Origin: Bacteroidota bacterium
GTDB taxonomy: Bacteria > Bacteroidota > Bacteroidia > B-17B0 > Aurantibacillaceae
DNA length: 64,000 bases
Reading direction: 5' to 3'
Assembly: GCA_029237825.1 (NCBI GenBank)
Contig: JAQZBQ010000009.1
Coordinates: 1-64,000 of the forward strand
The notes beneath the pieces are model-generated. The model ran no database searches. It was not told the DNA's origin and saw only the letters and a program-made list of their open reading frames with translations. Made by a program: the position numbers and the translations under genes. Each line of letters opens with the position of its first letter. The stretch's first letter is position 1. Below, piece by piece: positions 54,372 through 63,955 of the stretch.

Positions 54372-54993
54372 TATTTGTGGATGTTTTAGTAAGCGTTTTT
54401 TTTACCCTGTCGAGGATGCGGTAAAGTTTTACCTTAGAGTTGGTTTCTGTGAGATTTAAAATTTCTGCAATTTCTTTAAATGGTCGTTTTTCAAAAAAAC
54501 GTAATTCAATCAATTGAAGTTCATCTTCCGGCAAATCCTTAATTACCGTCATGAGCACACTTTTATACTGCTCCATATATTCTTCTTCCACCTCTTCGCA
54601 AATGTGCCTGAGATCACTGATATCAGCATTTACGGTTCTCAAATTCTTTTTTGTTCTGAATAACTGCATAACTTCACTGTGAGCGATGCGATATAACCAG
54701 CTGGCAAAAGGAACTCCTTTGTATTCGTATTTTTCAATATTTGTTAATGCTTTTAAAAAAACCTGGGCCGTTAAGTCAAACGCGGTATCCTTACAGTCCA
54801 TTCTCTGGTAAACGTAACCAAAAATCTGTTTGTAATATTTATCGTATAATGGCCCAAAATGTTCAGGGTTTTGTTTCGCAGCCTCGATGATCATTTGCTC
54901 GTCAAGCAACATGTCGGCGGTATGGTGATATCGTGGTGAAAATTCCATATTTACTGCGTTTAAAAGCATTGTAGGTTTATAACCCAAAACCAT
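54361..54993 (-). CDS. ECF sigma factor (sigma-70 family)
   Basis: A 210-residue extracytoplasmic-function sigma factor. Region 2 (about 45-110) has FGPLYDKYYKQIFGYVYQR, AFDLTAQVFLKAL and FASWLYRIAHSEV; region 4 (about 145-200) has LPEDELQLIELRFFEKRPFKEIAEILNLTETNSKVKLYRIL as the -35-binding helix-turn-helix. The first ATG is at 54993; Met16 or Met28 could be the true start, since the first 27 residues carry no sigma motif. Its gene overlaps the following membrane-protein gene by 11 bases. No autoregulatory promoter was identified. Confidence 0.9.
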   Translation of the reverse strand: MVLGYKPTMLLNAVNMEFSPRYHHTADMLLDEQMIIEAAKQNPEHFGPLYDKYYKQIFGYVYQRMDCKDTAFDLTAQVFLKALTNIEKYEYKGVPFASWLYRIAHSEVMQLFRTKKNLRTVNADISDLRHICEEVEEEYMEQYKSVLMTVIKDLPEDELQLIELRFFEKRPFKEIAEILNLTETNSKVKLYRILDRVKKTLTKTSTNNGN

Positions 54994-55253
54994 GCAAATA
55001 GTTACAGCCGCGCAGTAAATATACTTAGACGAAAAGTTAAGCCTCTGATTATCAATGGCAGAATTTTCATATTGGCCGAGTGAAAGAGTGTTAATTTTGG
55101 GTGAAATTAACTTCTCAGTGAGTGAATAGTGTTTGAAATACAGGAAATAATTGAAAATATCCGAGGAAAGTTATTCCGTGGACTCAATAAACGTTCCAAT
55201 TTTAGGAAAATCTAATAACTCCATTAAAATAATCACCTGATGGAAGCCAATTA

Positions 55254-57587
55254 TCATATTCTGATACCGATAATACAAACGTCGTCTACTTGTTCAAGAT
55301 TACCTTTCCAGTTTGAGAAGGTGTTGATCAAAAGTTCAGATTGTTTTTCCATACTAGCAGGCGCATGCGTTATTAATAAATCCTTTAACGATTTATACTT
55401 GAATTTTTTTCCTTTTGGTCCACCAAATTGATCTGCATAACCATCAGTGATTAAGTAAAAAAGTATGCCTTCTTCATATTCTATTTCATGTGACGTAAAA
55501 GGCATGGGGTTATCTGCTTTCCCAATCGGTTGCTTATTGGCTTTTATTTCTGAGAGGATTTTCTCTTCAGGGAATAAATACCACAAAGGATTATTGGCAC
55601 CTGCCCACGATACTTTCTTATTGTATTTGTCAATGCACAGTATCGAAATATCCATGCCATCTTTTACATCACTGGAACTTTTAGCAAATGTCTCTAAAAC
55701 CAACTCTCTAGTCTTGTCTAGTAATAACCCCGGATCTGTTAAGCCAAATTCTTTTAAAGATCGATTCAAGGCATTGCTGCAAACCACTGAAACAATAGCT
55801 CCAGGAACACCGTGGCCCGTACTATCAGCAGCAGCAATCAAAAATTTATCCTGGTAGAATTCCGCCCAATAAAAATCACCAGCAACCAGGTCTTTTGGTT
55901 TGTAGAGGATAAAATTTTCAGGGAAATGTTCTGTAATAAATGCTTTGGAGGGTAAAATCGCTTCCTGTAAACGTTTGGCGTAGGTAATAGAATCAATGAT
56001 CTCTTTCTGATGAGCTTCTAAGGAGTGTTTTTGTTTTCCAATTTCATCGCGTTGCGTGGCAATTTCTTCATTTTGCTTATTGAGTTCTATATATGCTTCA
56101 TCTACTTTAGTTTTCTGAAGAGCAATTGTATTTCTTTGTTGTTGCGTAATTTTATAGCGGTTAAACATAATTGCGGCGAATATCAGCACCAGTATTAATC
56201 CTCCATACAAAGCAAAACGCTGGGTTCTTTCTTGTTTTAACTGAGCTTGTTGGGCTGTGAGTTGAGCGTTTTTTACTTTTTGCTCCTCCGTGTTTTTTAT
56301 GCTGTCTGCTGCTGCTTTCTTTTCATATTCGTATTGAAATTGTTTTTTGATGGAAGATTTTTTTGTTTCTTCGTTCGTGATACTGTCGCGCATTTGTATT
56401 TCAAGTTCATACATTGCTAATGCTTCTTTATATTTTTTTTGTTCCTTATATATTCTTTTTAGAAGCGAAGAGGCTTTTTTTATGTTCACTGGATAGCCTA
56501 ATTCTTTAGATGTTTGGAAACTACGGTTGGCGTAAACCATTGCTTCAACAATTCTTTGTTGTTCCAGTAATATTGTGCCGATATCATTTAAAGAATTTGC
56601 AATTCCCCACTTGTCTTTTAATTCTTCCAGAATAGTGAGGCTCCTTTGAAAATATTCCAAAGCCTTGTTTTTGCCTGCTCTTAAACATTCCTCTTTGGAT
56701 GCTTTGCACTCGGGATCTCCCATGTCTGAATAGGCGCCTCCGATATTGCTTAAAGAAATGGCTATTCCTCTTTGATCATTTACTTCTTCTCTTAATTTTA
56801 AACTCCTGGTGTAATATTCAAAAGCTTTCAGCCTGCCTTCTTTTATGCAGATTTCTTTAGATTCTTTACAAGAAGGGTCTCCATGATTATAGAGGGCAAA
56901 GCCAATGTTATTTAGGGATTGACTGATACCTTTAATGTCTTTTAACTCTTCCCTGATCTTTAACGACCTGTTATAAAAGTCCATTGATTTTGTGATTTCG
57001 CCCTGGTTCAAATAAATTTGACCGATGTTGTTTAATGAGTAAGCGATTCCTTTTTTGAAATTAGGGGCGTCAGGAGAATTTTTATTTTCCGCAAGCATTT
57101 GCTCATAAATTCTCAAACTTTTATGATAGTAGTCTAAAGCTTTTGGGATATCACCCAAACTATTATAAACATAACCGATGTTGTTTGAGGAGTTTGCAAT
57201 TCCGGATTTGTCTTTAATCTCTTCTTGTATTTTTAAGCTCTTTTGGTAATACATTAAAGCTTTGGTAATATCACCATGGTTATTGGCAATAAAGCCAATG
57301 TTGTTAAACGCAGATGCAGAACTTTTTAAATAAAAATACTTTAATGCACTTCCTGTGTTTGAAGAAGCCAGGCCTTTTTCACTCAAACTAAGCATTTGGT
57401 CATTATAAGCGCCCCAGATTTTAGAATCATTTTCAGCGTCAATTAATTCCTTTAAAATATTGATGCGTGTGGTGTCGTTTTTAGCCGACTTTAAAGCTGC
57501 TTTTAATGAATCAATAATTGCCTGTTGCGCTTTTCCAAAAATGCTTAGCGCAAAGAAAATTAGGAAAATATAAAACCTAATGTTCAA
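55254..57587 (-). CDS. TPR - transmembrane - SpoIIE/PP2C phosphatase
   Basis: A 777-residue membrane phosphatase, third of its kind here. Signal peptide (1-20), eight or more TPR-like repeats (about 85-400), one membrane helix (about 458-476), a coiled coil (about 480-540) and PP2C domain (about 545-777) with KPKDLVAGDFYW (Asp571), ADSTGHGVPG (Asp588) and YADQFGGPKG. Two TPR loops carry extra Cys-containing inserts of the form GDPxCKxSKExC (residues about 236-252 and 290-306). The start is TTG at 57585-57587, overlapping the alaS stop (TTGA); no ATG precedes the signal peptide. It is therefore translationally coupled to alaS. The last 230 residues resemble the phosphatase at 23088-25181. Confidence 0.9.
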   Translation of the reverse strand: MNIRFYIFLIFFALSIFGKAQQAIIDSLKAALKSAKNDTTRINILKELIDAENDSKIWGAYNDQMLSLSEKGLASSNTGSALKYFYLKSSASAFNNIGFIANNHGDITKALMYYQKSLKIQEEIKDKSGIANSSNNIGYVYNSLGDIPKALDYYHKSLRIYEQMLAENKNSPDAPNFKKGIAYSLNNIGQIYLNQGEITKSMDFYNRSLKIREELKDIKGISQSLNNIGFALYNHGDPSCKESKEICIKEGRLKAFEYYTRSLKLREEVNDQRGIAISLSNIGGAYSDMGDPECKASKEECLRAGKNKALEYFQRSLTILEELKDKWGIANSLNDIGTILLEQQRIVEAMVYANRSFQTSKELGYPVNIKKASSLLKRIYKEQKKYKEALAMYELEIQMRDSITNEETKKSSIKKQFQYEYEKKAAADSIKNTEEQKVKNAQLTAQQAQLKQERTQRFALYGGLILVLIFAAIMFNRYKITQQQRNTIALQKTKVDEAYIELNKQNEEIATQRDEIGKQKHSLEAHQKEIIDSITYAKRLQEAILPSKAFITEHFPENFILYKPKDLVAGDFYWAEFYQDKFLIAAADSTGHGVPGAIVSVVCSNALNRSLKEFGLTDPGLLLDKTRELVLETFAKSSSDVKDGMDISILCIDKYNKKVSWAGANNPLWYLFPEEKILSEIKANKQPIGKADNPMPFTSHEIEYEEGILFYLITDGYADQFGGPKGKKFKYKSLKDLLITHAPASMEKQSELLINTFSNWKGNLEQVDDVCIIGIRI

Positions 57588-60253
57588 AATAAACTTTTCG
57601 CTTTTTCCATGGCAGTATTTAACCCTTCCAGTTTGCTTCCGCCGGCTTGCGCATAAAATGGCTGGCCACCCCCGCCACCATTAATTTCTTTGGCCAGGTC
57701 ACGAATGATATTTCCTGCATTCAGGTTTTTTTCTTTCACTAAATTATCATCAATTATCACAGATATACTGGGTTTACCTTTTACTTCAGCACCAATAACG
57801 CACACGCAGTTTTCCAGCTGATTACGGATTTCAAATAAAATGTTTTTTATTTCTTCAGCACTGTCAAAGGAAATCTTTTCAGCAATAAAATTTATTCCGT
57901 TTTTGTTTTGAACCTTACTTAACAACTGCTGCTTAATAATTTGAGCTTTTTCTTTTAGTAATGATTGAAGTTGTTTATGCAAATCGTTGTTCTCTTCTAC
58001 CAGATTACTTAAACTCTTGATTACATCTTTATTATTTTTCAATAGAGCTTTGACTTCATTTAAAGTTGAAATTTGATCATTGAAAAATTCCTCTGCTTTA
58101 ACAGCAGTTACCGCTTCAATACGGCGAATTCCAGCGGCTACAGCACTTTCAGAAGTGATCTTGAAATAACCAATCTGTCCTGTGGCCTTAACGTGAGTTC
58201 CACCGCATAATTCAATCGAATAGTTTTTGTCAAATTCTACAACGCGAACTACATCACCATATTTTTCTCCAAACAAAGCCATCGCACCAGTTTTTTTAGC
58301 GTCGTCAATAGTCATTTGCTGAATTTTGCTGGCAATGTTTTCTCGTATTTTTGTATTCACAATCTTTTCAATTTGATTGAGTTCCTCATCGGTAATTTTA
58401 GAAAAATGAGAAAAATCAAAACGCAAATACTCTTCATTTACCAAACTTCCTTTTTGCTCAACATGTGTTCCTAATACCTGGCGTAATGCGGCGTGTAAGA
58501 GATGAGTGGCACTATGGTTATTTTCCGTGAACCTACGCTTGTTCAGGTTTACTTTGGCTGTGAAGGCGGTTTCCATGTTTTCAGGAAGCTTATCACAAAA
58601 ATGGATAATCACACCATTTTCCTTTTTTGTATCGTTAATTAGAATGGTTTCGTTAATGTTTGATAAGGTTCCTGAATCCCCAACCTGCCCGCCGCTTTCA
58701 GCGTAGAATGGCGTTCTATTCAATACAACCTGAAATTGTTCTTTGTTTTTCGCTTTAACTTTTCGGTAACGGATGATATGCGCTTCACATTCTAATTCTG
58801 AATAGCCTACAAATTCTGTTTCCGCAAAACTGTTATCCGAACTTTTTTTATTTTTTTCAATCGTAATCCAATCATCGGTATCAACTGTTGTAGCCGCACG
58901 TGAACGGTTTTTTTGTTCCGTTAACAAACGGTTGAATTCTTCTTCGTCAATGCTTAAATCATACCCGCGAGCTATTAAAGAGGTTAAATCCAAAGGAAAA
59001 CCAAAAGTATCATACAGTTCAAAAACCACTTTACCATCAATTACTTTACCTGAATTTGAATTGGTTAGATCAATACAAACCTGATCAATACGTTTTAAAC
59101 CTATTTCTAAGGTTTTATAGAACGATATTTCTTCTTCCTTTATCACCTTCTCAATCAACATTTTTTGAGTAGTCAGTTCAGGAAACTGTTGCCCTAACTG
59201 ATGCGCCAGGGTAGGAACGATGCGGTACATGAAAGGTTCTTTGATATTCAAAGACTGGTAGCCATAACGTATTGCGCGACGCAAAATCCTTCTTATCACG
59301 TAGCCCGCACCGGTATTACTTGGAAGTTGACCATCGGCGATTGAGAAGGAGATCGTGCGGATATGATCCGCAATTACACGCATGGCAATGTTAATAATTT
59401 GCTGTTTTTTATGATCTTCCTCATCCTCGGGTTTATACCGTAGCCCACTTAGTTCTTCAATTTTATTTAACAGTGGCGTAAAAACATCCGTATCGTAATT
59501 CGATTGTTTATTCTGCAAAACCCGTACAAGGCGCTCAAACCCCATTCCGGTATCCACATGTTGTGCAGGTAGCTTTTCAAGGCTCTTATCCGCTTTGCGC
59601 ATGAACTCCATGAAAACATTGTTCCAAACTTCAATTACTCTTGGGTCATCATTATTTACAAGTGTAGCGCCATCTATTTTTGCACGTTCTTCATCACTTC
59701 TGCCGTCATAATGAATTTCGGTGCATGGTCCGCACGGACCGGTGTCACCCATTTCCCAGAAGTTATCCTTTTTATTTCCTTTTAAGATCCGTTTTTCTTC
59801 AATGTATAATTTCCAGGTGTCATAAGCTTCCTGGTCGAAAGGGACATTTTCTTCCGCACTGCCTTCAAAAACCGTAACGTATAAACGACTTTTATCGATT
59901 TTATATACCTCTGTTAAGAGTTCCCATGCCCAGGCAATCGCCTCTTTTTTAAAGTAGTCGCCAAAACTCCAGTTACCAAGCATTTCAAACATGGTGTGGT
60001 GGTAGGTGTCTACGCCAACTTCTTCAAGATCGTTATGCTTTCCACTAACGCGAAGACACTTTTGTGTATCAGCTACCCGTGGGAATTTTATAGGAGCATT
60101 TCCCAGAAATATATCTTTGAAAGGCGCCATACCTGAGTTAATAAACATCAGCGTTGGATCCCCCTTTACTACCATTGGGGCTGAAGGAACGATTTCATGC
60201 CCTTTGGATTTGAAAAAATCTAAAAATGTCTGGCGTACTTTGTTTGATTCCAT
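57584..60253 (-). CDS. alaS: Alanine-tRNA ligase
   Basis: An 889-residue class-II synthetase. The catalytic domain has MVVKGDPTLMFINSGMAPFKDIF, HNDLEEVGVDTYHHTMFEMLGNWSFGDYFKKEA and the class-II motifs; the editing domain has NNHSATHLLHAALR and ELCGGTHV, which bind zinc and deacylate mischarged tRNA; the C-terminal domain ends with EINGGGGGQPFYAQAGG. The length matches the family. It is divergent to the M23 peptidase gene, a common Bacteroidota neighbour, and overlaps a TPR phosphatase gene at its 3' end. Confidence 0.97.
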   Translation of the reverse strand: MESNKVRQTFLDFFKSKGHEIVPSAPMVVKGDPTLMFINSGMAPFKDIFLGNAPIKFPRVADTQKCLRVSGKHNDLEEVGVDTYHHTMFEMLGNWSFGDYFKKEAIAWAWELLTEVYKIDKSRLYVTVFEGSAEENVPFDQEAYDTWKLYIEEKRILKGNKKDNFWEMGDTGPCGPCTEIHYDGRSDEERAKIDGATLVNNDDPRVIEVWNNVFMEFMRKADKSLEKLPAQHVDTGMGFERLVRVLQNKQSNYDTDVFTPLLNKIEELSGLRYKPEDEEDHKKQQIINIAMRVIADHIRTISFSIADGQLPSNTGAGYVIRRILRRAIRYGYQSLNIKEPFMYRIVPTLAHQLGQQFPELTTQKMLIEKVIKEEEISFYKTLEIGLKRIDQVCIDLTNSNSGKVIDGKVVFELYDTFGFPLDLTSLIARGYDLSIDEEEFNRLLTEQKNRSRAATTVDTDDWITIEKNKKSSDNSFAETEFVGYSELECEAHIIRYRKVKAKNKEQFQVVLNRTPFYAESGGQVGDSGTLSNINETILINDTKKENGVIIHFCDKLPENMETAFTAKVNLNKRRFTENNHSATHLLHAALRQVLGTHVEQKGSLVNEEYLRFDFSHFSKITDEELNQIEKIVNTKIRENIASKIQQMTIDDAKKTGAMALFGEKYGDVVRVVEFDKNYSIELCGGTHVKATGQIGYFKITSESAVAAGIRRIEAVTAVKAEEFFNDQISTLNEVKALLKNNKDVIKSLSNLVEENNDLHKQLQSLLKEKAQIIKQQLLSKVQNKNGINFIAEKISFDSAEEIKNILFEIRNQLENCVCVIGAEVKGKPSISVIIDDNLVKEKNLNAGNIIRDLAKEINGGGGGQPFYAQAGGSKLEGLNTAMEKAKSLF

Positions 60254-60434
60254 AGTGTTTTAAGAAGTCACGAATATACTGAAATCGCATACATCGTTAC
60301 TCATAAATTATTCACTTTTTAAGGAGTATTTGCGGTTGTATAATCTTGACGGAAACTTCAGAACGCACTGTAAGTTTGACAGGCGCGATATTAATTTACT
60401 TTACGTAGCCGGCTGCTGTTAAATCTCATTTTAG

Positions 60435-60442
60435 TATATTTG
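60435..60442 (+). promoter_or_regulatory. -7 element of the M23-APC-lipoprotein operon
   Basis: TATATTTG fits TAnnTTTG and ends 18 bases before the chosen ATG at 60461. No TTTG is present at -33. A start near 60449 rules out the longer frame beginning at 60440. Confidence 0.45.
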
Positions 60443-60460
60443 TTTGCCTTTTTAAGGAAC

Positions 60461-61432
60461 ATGTCAAAAGTTAAGTATAAGTTTAATACCAAATCTTTAA
60501 CCTACGAAAAAGTAAAGGTTACATTTCGGGAAAGGTTGCTTCAGATCCTTTCTTACTTGGGTATTGGGATCGTTTTTGCGGCAGTTACCATTTTGTTGGG
60601 ATATCGGTTTTTACCCTCGCCGATGCAGAAGAAACAAAAACGGGAGTTGGAGGTTGTTAAACTTCAGTATGAACTATTGAATAAAAAAATGAATCAGGTT
60701 CAAACTGTATTAAATGATCTACAGGACCGGGATGATAATATTTACCGCGTCATTTTTGAAGCTGAACCTATCCCAAATTCCATCCGTCAGGCAGGTTTTG
60801 GAGGAAGTGACCGTTATAAAGATCTGGAAGGGTATGATAATACCGCTTTAATGAAGGAGGTTACTGAACGTTTAGACCGCATCACAAAGCAAATTTATAT
60901 ACAATCGAAATCTTTTGACGAAGTAGTAAAAATGGCAAAAGGAAAGGAAAAACTAATTGCTTCTATTCCTGCAATTATGCCTCTTAACAACAAAAATTTA
61001 AAGCATGCCCCAAGCGGATTTGGATGGCGTACCCACCCCATCTATAAAACACAGGAGTTCCACCCGGGGATGGATTTTACAGCTGAACAGGGAACGCCAA
61101 TTTATGCAACCGGGGATGGCGTAGTTGATGCTGCTGATGCATCGGCACAGGGCTATGGAAACCATGTGGTTATTAATCATGGATTTGGCTACAGGACACT
61201 TTACGCACACATGAGTAAAATGGCAACAAAGGCCGGGGCTAAAGTTAAACGCGGAGATTTAATTGGTTACGTAGGAAGTACCGGTTTAAGTACAGGGCCA
61301 CATGTGCATTATGAAGTAATTAAGAATGGAGAGAAAGTTAATCCGATTAATTTTTATTATAATGATCTTTCTCCTGAACAATACCAGATTATGTTGGAAA
61401 TGTCATCAAAATCTACGCAATCGTTCGATTAA
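60461..61432 (+). CDS. Membrane-anchored M23 metallopeptidase
   Basis: A 323-residue protein started at ATG 60461. A cytosolic N-terminal part (about 1-30) is followed by a membrane helix (about 31-48), a coiled coil (about 55-165; KLQYELLNKKMNQVQTVLNDL) and a LytM/M23 domain (about 180-300). The zinc and catalytic residues are intact: HPGMDFTAEQGTP, TLYAHMSK and GPHVHYEV. This architecture (helix, coiled coil, LytM) is that of the M23 gene found next to alaS in many Bacteroidota. It probably cleaves or regulates septal peptidoglycan. Its TAA overlaps the next gene's ATG. Confidence 0.92.
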   Translation: MSKVKYKFNTKSLTYEKVKVTFRERLLQILSYLGIGIVFAAVTILLGYRFLPSPMQKKQKRELEVVKLQYELLNKKMNQVQTVLNDLQDRDDNIYRVIFEAEPIPNSIRQAGFGGSDRYKDLEGYDNTALMKEVTERLDRITKQIYIQSKSFDEVVKMAKGKEKLIASIPAIMPLNNKNLKHAPSGFGWRTHPIYKTQEFHPGMDFTAEQGTPIYATGDGVVDAADASAQGYGNHVVINHGFGYRTLYAHMSKMATKAGAKVKRGDLIGYVGSTGLSTGPHVHYEVIKNGEKVNPINFYYNDLSPEQYQIMLEMSSKSTQSFD

Positions 61433-62745
61433 TGGCATCAACGTATAAGATTGGATTTTACACCGCAATTTCGTTGGTTATTGCTAATATGATAGGCACC
61501 GGGGTTTTTACAAGCCTTGGTTTTCAACTGTTTGAGGTGCACTCCGTATTTGGTATTATGGTGTTATGGTTATTAGGAGGCATTATTTCATTTTGCGGAG
61601 CATTGGTGTATGCAGAATTAGGGGCCGCTATCCCACGAAGTGGAGGCGAATATATTTACCTTTCAAAATTAATTCATCCATCTGTTGGGTTTCTATCTGG
61701 ATGGGTTTCCTCCACAGTAGGTTTTGCAGCTCCTGTTGCACTTGCTTCGATGGCTTTAGGAACATACGTGAATAAAATTTTTCCTGGGGTTAGTATTACA
61801 ATTTGCGCATTAACCGTTGTTGCTATCATTACGTTTATTCATGCACTTGATCTTAAAGCAGGAAGTAATTTACAGAAAGTTCTGACAGCCTTGAAAGTAG
61901 GAGTTATTGTTTTTTTTATCATTGCGGGCTTCATTCATACGTCTGACCACACAATCACAATTCTTCCGCAGCCCGGCACGCTAAAGGAATTTATGAGTGC
62001 GGGGTTTTGGGTTTCTCTTATGTACGTTTCCTATGCATATAGTGGTTGGAACGCGGCCTCTTATTTAGCAGGGGACATGTACGAACCTCAGAAGAATTTG
62101 CCAAAGGCTTTACTATTGGGCACCCTCATTGTGACTGTATTTTATGTTCTACTTAATTTCGTTTTTTTATATAGCGCGCCGGTTTCAGAACTTACCGGTG
62201 TTTTAGAGATAGGGCATGTGAGTGCAGCCCATATTTTTGGCGATTTTTTTGGAAGTATGATGAGTCTGGTTATCGCCTTTTTATTGCTCTCCTCAATTAG
62301 CGCGATGATTATGGCTGGTCCCCGCATTATTAAATCAATGGGTGAAGATCTTCCAATGTTAAAGATACTGGCTAAGACGAATACGAACAATGTCCCCTAT
62401 ATGGCTGTAATCATGCAATCAATGATTACGGTAATTCTGATTGTAACGGCTCAGTTTGAATCCGTATTAACATTTGTGGGATTTAGTTTAAGTATTTTTA
62501 CTTTCCTTACCGTTAGTAGTGTTTTCATATTAAGACACCGTAACCTGGGTTCATTCACTTATAAAACGTGGGCTTACCCGATAACGCCGCTACTGTTTTT
62601 AGCTTTAAATGGTTTTACGATTTATAAAGTTTTAGAGATGAAGCCGGTAGAATCCCTTTTGGGATTACTGAATGTGGCTATTGGGGGCACTATTTATTTG
62701 ATTGGAAAATTAATATCAGACAAAAAACACAGAAAATATGTTTAA
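61432..62745 (+). CDS. APC family amino-acid permease
   Basis: A 437-residue permease with about 12 hydrophobic helices. The first helix contains IGFYTAISLVIANMIGTGVFTS, with the GTG substrate-binding loop of the APC superfamily, and IPRSGGEYIYLSKLIHPSVGFLSGW follows. The substrate cannot be read from sequence. The gene overlaps the M23 stop by one base (TAATG) and the lipoprotein start by 8 bases, so all three are coupled. The association of an amino-acid permease with an M23 peptidase might serve reuptake of wall peptides, but this is inference. Confidence 0.92.
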   Translation: MASTYKIGFYTAISLVIANMIGTGVFTSLGFQLFEVHSVFGIMVLWLLGGIISFCGALVYAELGAAIPRSGGEYIYLSKLIHPSVGFLSGWVSSTVGFAAPVALASMALGTYVNKIFPGVSITICALTVVAIITFIHALDLKAGSNLQKVLTALKVGVIVFFIIAGFIHTSDHTITILPQPGTLKEFMSAGFWVSLMYVSYAYSGWNAASYLAGDMYEPQKNLPKALLLGTLIVTVFYVLLNFVFLYSAPVSELTGVLEIGHVSAAHIFGDFFGSMMSLVIAFLLLSSISAMIMAGPRIIKSMGEDLPMLKILAKTNTNNVPYMAVIMQSMITVILIVTAQFESVLTFVGFSLSIFTFLTVSSVFILRHRNLGSFTYKTWAYPITPLLFLALNGFTIYKVLEMKPVESLLGLLNVAIGGTIYLIGKLISDKKHRKYV

Positions 62746-63955
62746 AGAATTACACATCGTTTGTATCCTTGGATTAATGATTTCGGCCTGCTCGCCGACT
62801 GCGACTGAAAAGACGGGTGAATTGACCACAGACACTACGCGCCCTGAGGTAGTGATAGAAAAGGAACGGAACGATTCTATTGAAACTGATCAGTTGAGGG
62901 ATGTAGCGACCAATGATACACTGAATGCGCTTGCGAATGTAATCGCCGGAATTTCTGATACGGGTTTAATTTATCAATACATTCAAAATTCTACTGATTT
63001 TCGGGCTTTCAGTAAGAATTTTAATAAGCGATGGAATACCTTTGATTCAACAAGGCTCATGAATTTAAGAAAATTCAGAGGGGATGAAATCGCCAAGATC
63101 GTGGAGAAGCAGTCCACATTGTTTTACCCGTTTTCGGGACCGGATATTCTTCATGCTCAGGCATTTTTTCCTGATGCCGATCGGTATGTGTTAATTGGAC
63201 TGGAGCCCGTAGGAAGTTTGCCAGATTTTAAAAAGGACGGGTCGGATTCACTTGAGAACTATTTCGAAAAAGTAAATACGTCATTAAATGCTATTTTAAA
63301 ATTCAGTTTCTTCCGAACTCAGAGTATGAAAAATGATTTGAAAAATGAAGAAGTTGATGGCACTTTGCATCTGTTGGTTTTGTTTTTAAAGAGAACTGGT
63401 AATCAGTTGGTTTCAGTCAAACCCGTAACTGTTGACAGTCTTGGCGAACTAAAGTATGTGAATTCATTTCCCGAATTGAAGAAATTAAAAAGCAATACAC
63501 GTGGTGTTGAAATTAAATTTATTGATAACGGTATAAAGCTTAAAACCCTTTGTTATTTCTCTGTGAATGCCGCTGACGCGGGATTAAGGTCCAATAAAGG
63601 TTTTGTTAGTTATTTAAATAAAATGGGTACCATAAATACGTATTTAAAAGGTGCTTCTTACTTAATGCATAAAAATTATTTCTCAACTATTCGGAATGTG
63701 ATTTTAGATCAGAGCAATCATGTGATTCAGGACGATAGCGGAATAGCCCTTCACTATTTTCTTGAAGATGATCATCAATGGCAATACGCATTTTTTGGGC
63801 AGTATTTAAAACCAATCCCAATGTTTGCTGCCTTTTATCAAAAAGATCTGGATTCTTTGTACAAACATCAGGGATCGAAGCCAATCGGATTTGGAATTGG
63901 TTACAATTTTAAAGACAGGAACAGCAATTTTATGATTGCAACAAAGGTACGCTGA
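62738..63955 (+). CDS. Lipoprotein of unknown function
   Basis: A 405-residue protein with a lipoprotein signal (MFKELHIVCILGLMISACS, lipobox ISAC with Cys18). A Thr/Glu-rich linker (about 20-60) follows, then a globular part with SDTGLIYQYIQNSTDFRAFS, DILHAQAFFPDADRYVLIGLEPVG, MKNDLKNEEVDGTLHLLVLF and SYLMHKNYFSTIRN. I do not recognise the family. The Cys +1 residue is Ser, so outer-membrane sorting is likely. It overlaps the permease stop by 8 bases; the start is fixed by the lipobox. Confidence 0.75.
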   Translation: MFKELHIVCILGLMISACSPTATEKTGELTTDTTRPEVVIEKERNDSIETDQLRDVATNDTLNALANVIAGISDTGLIYQYIQNSTDFRAFSKNFNKRWNTFDSTRLMNLRKFRGDEIAKIVEKQSTLFYPFSGPDILHAQAFFPDADRYVLIGLEPVGSLPDFKKDGSDSLENYFEKVNTSLNAILKFSFFRTQSMKNDLKNEEVDGTLHLLVLFLKRTGNQLVSVKPVTVDSLGELKYVNSFPELKKLKSNTRGVEIKFIDNGIKLKTLCYFSVNAADAGLRSNKGFVSYLNKMGTINTYLKGASYLMHKNYFSTIRNVILDQSNHVIQDDSGIALHYFLEDDHQWQYAFFGQYLKPIPMFAAFYQKDLDSLYKHQGSKPIGFGIGYNFKDRNSNFMIATKVR

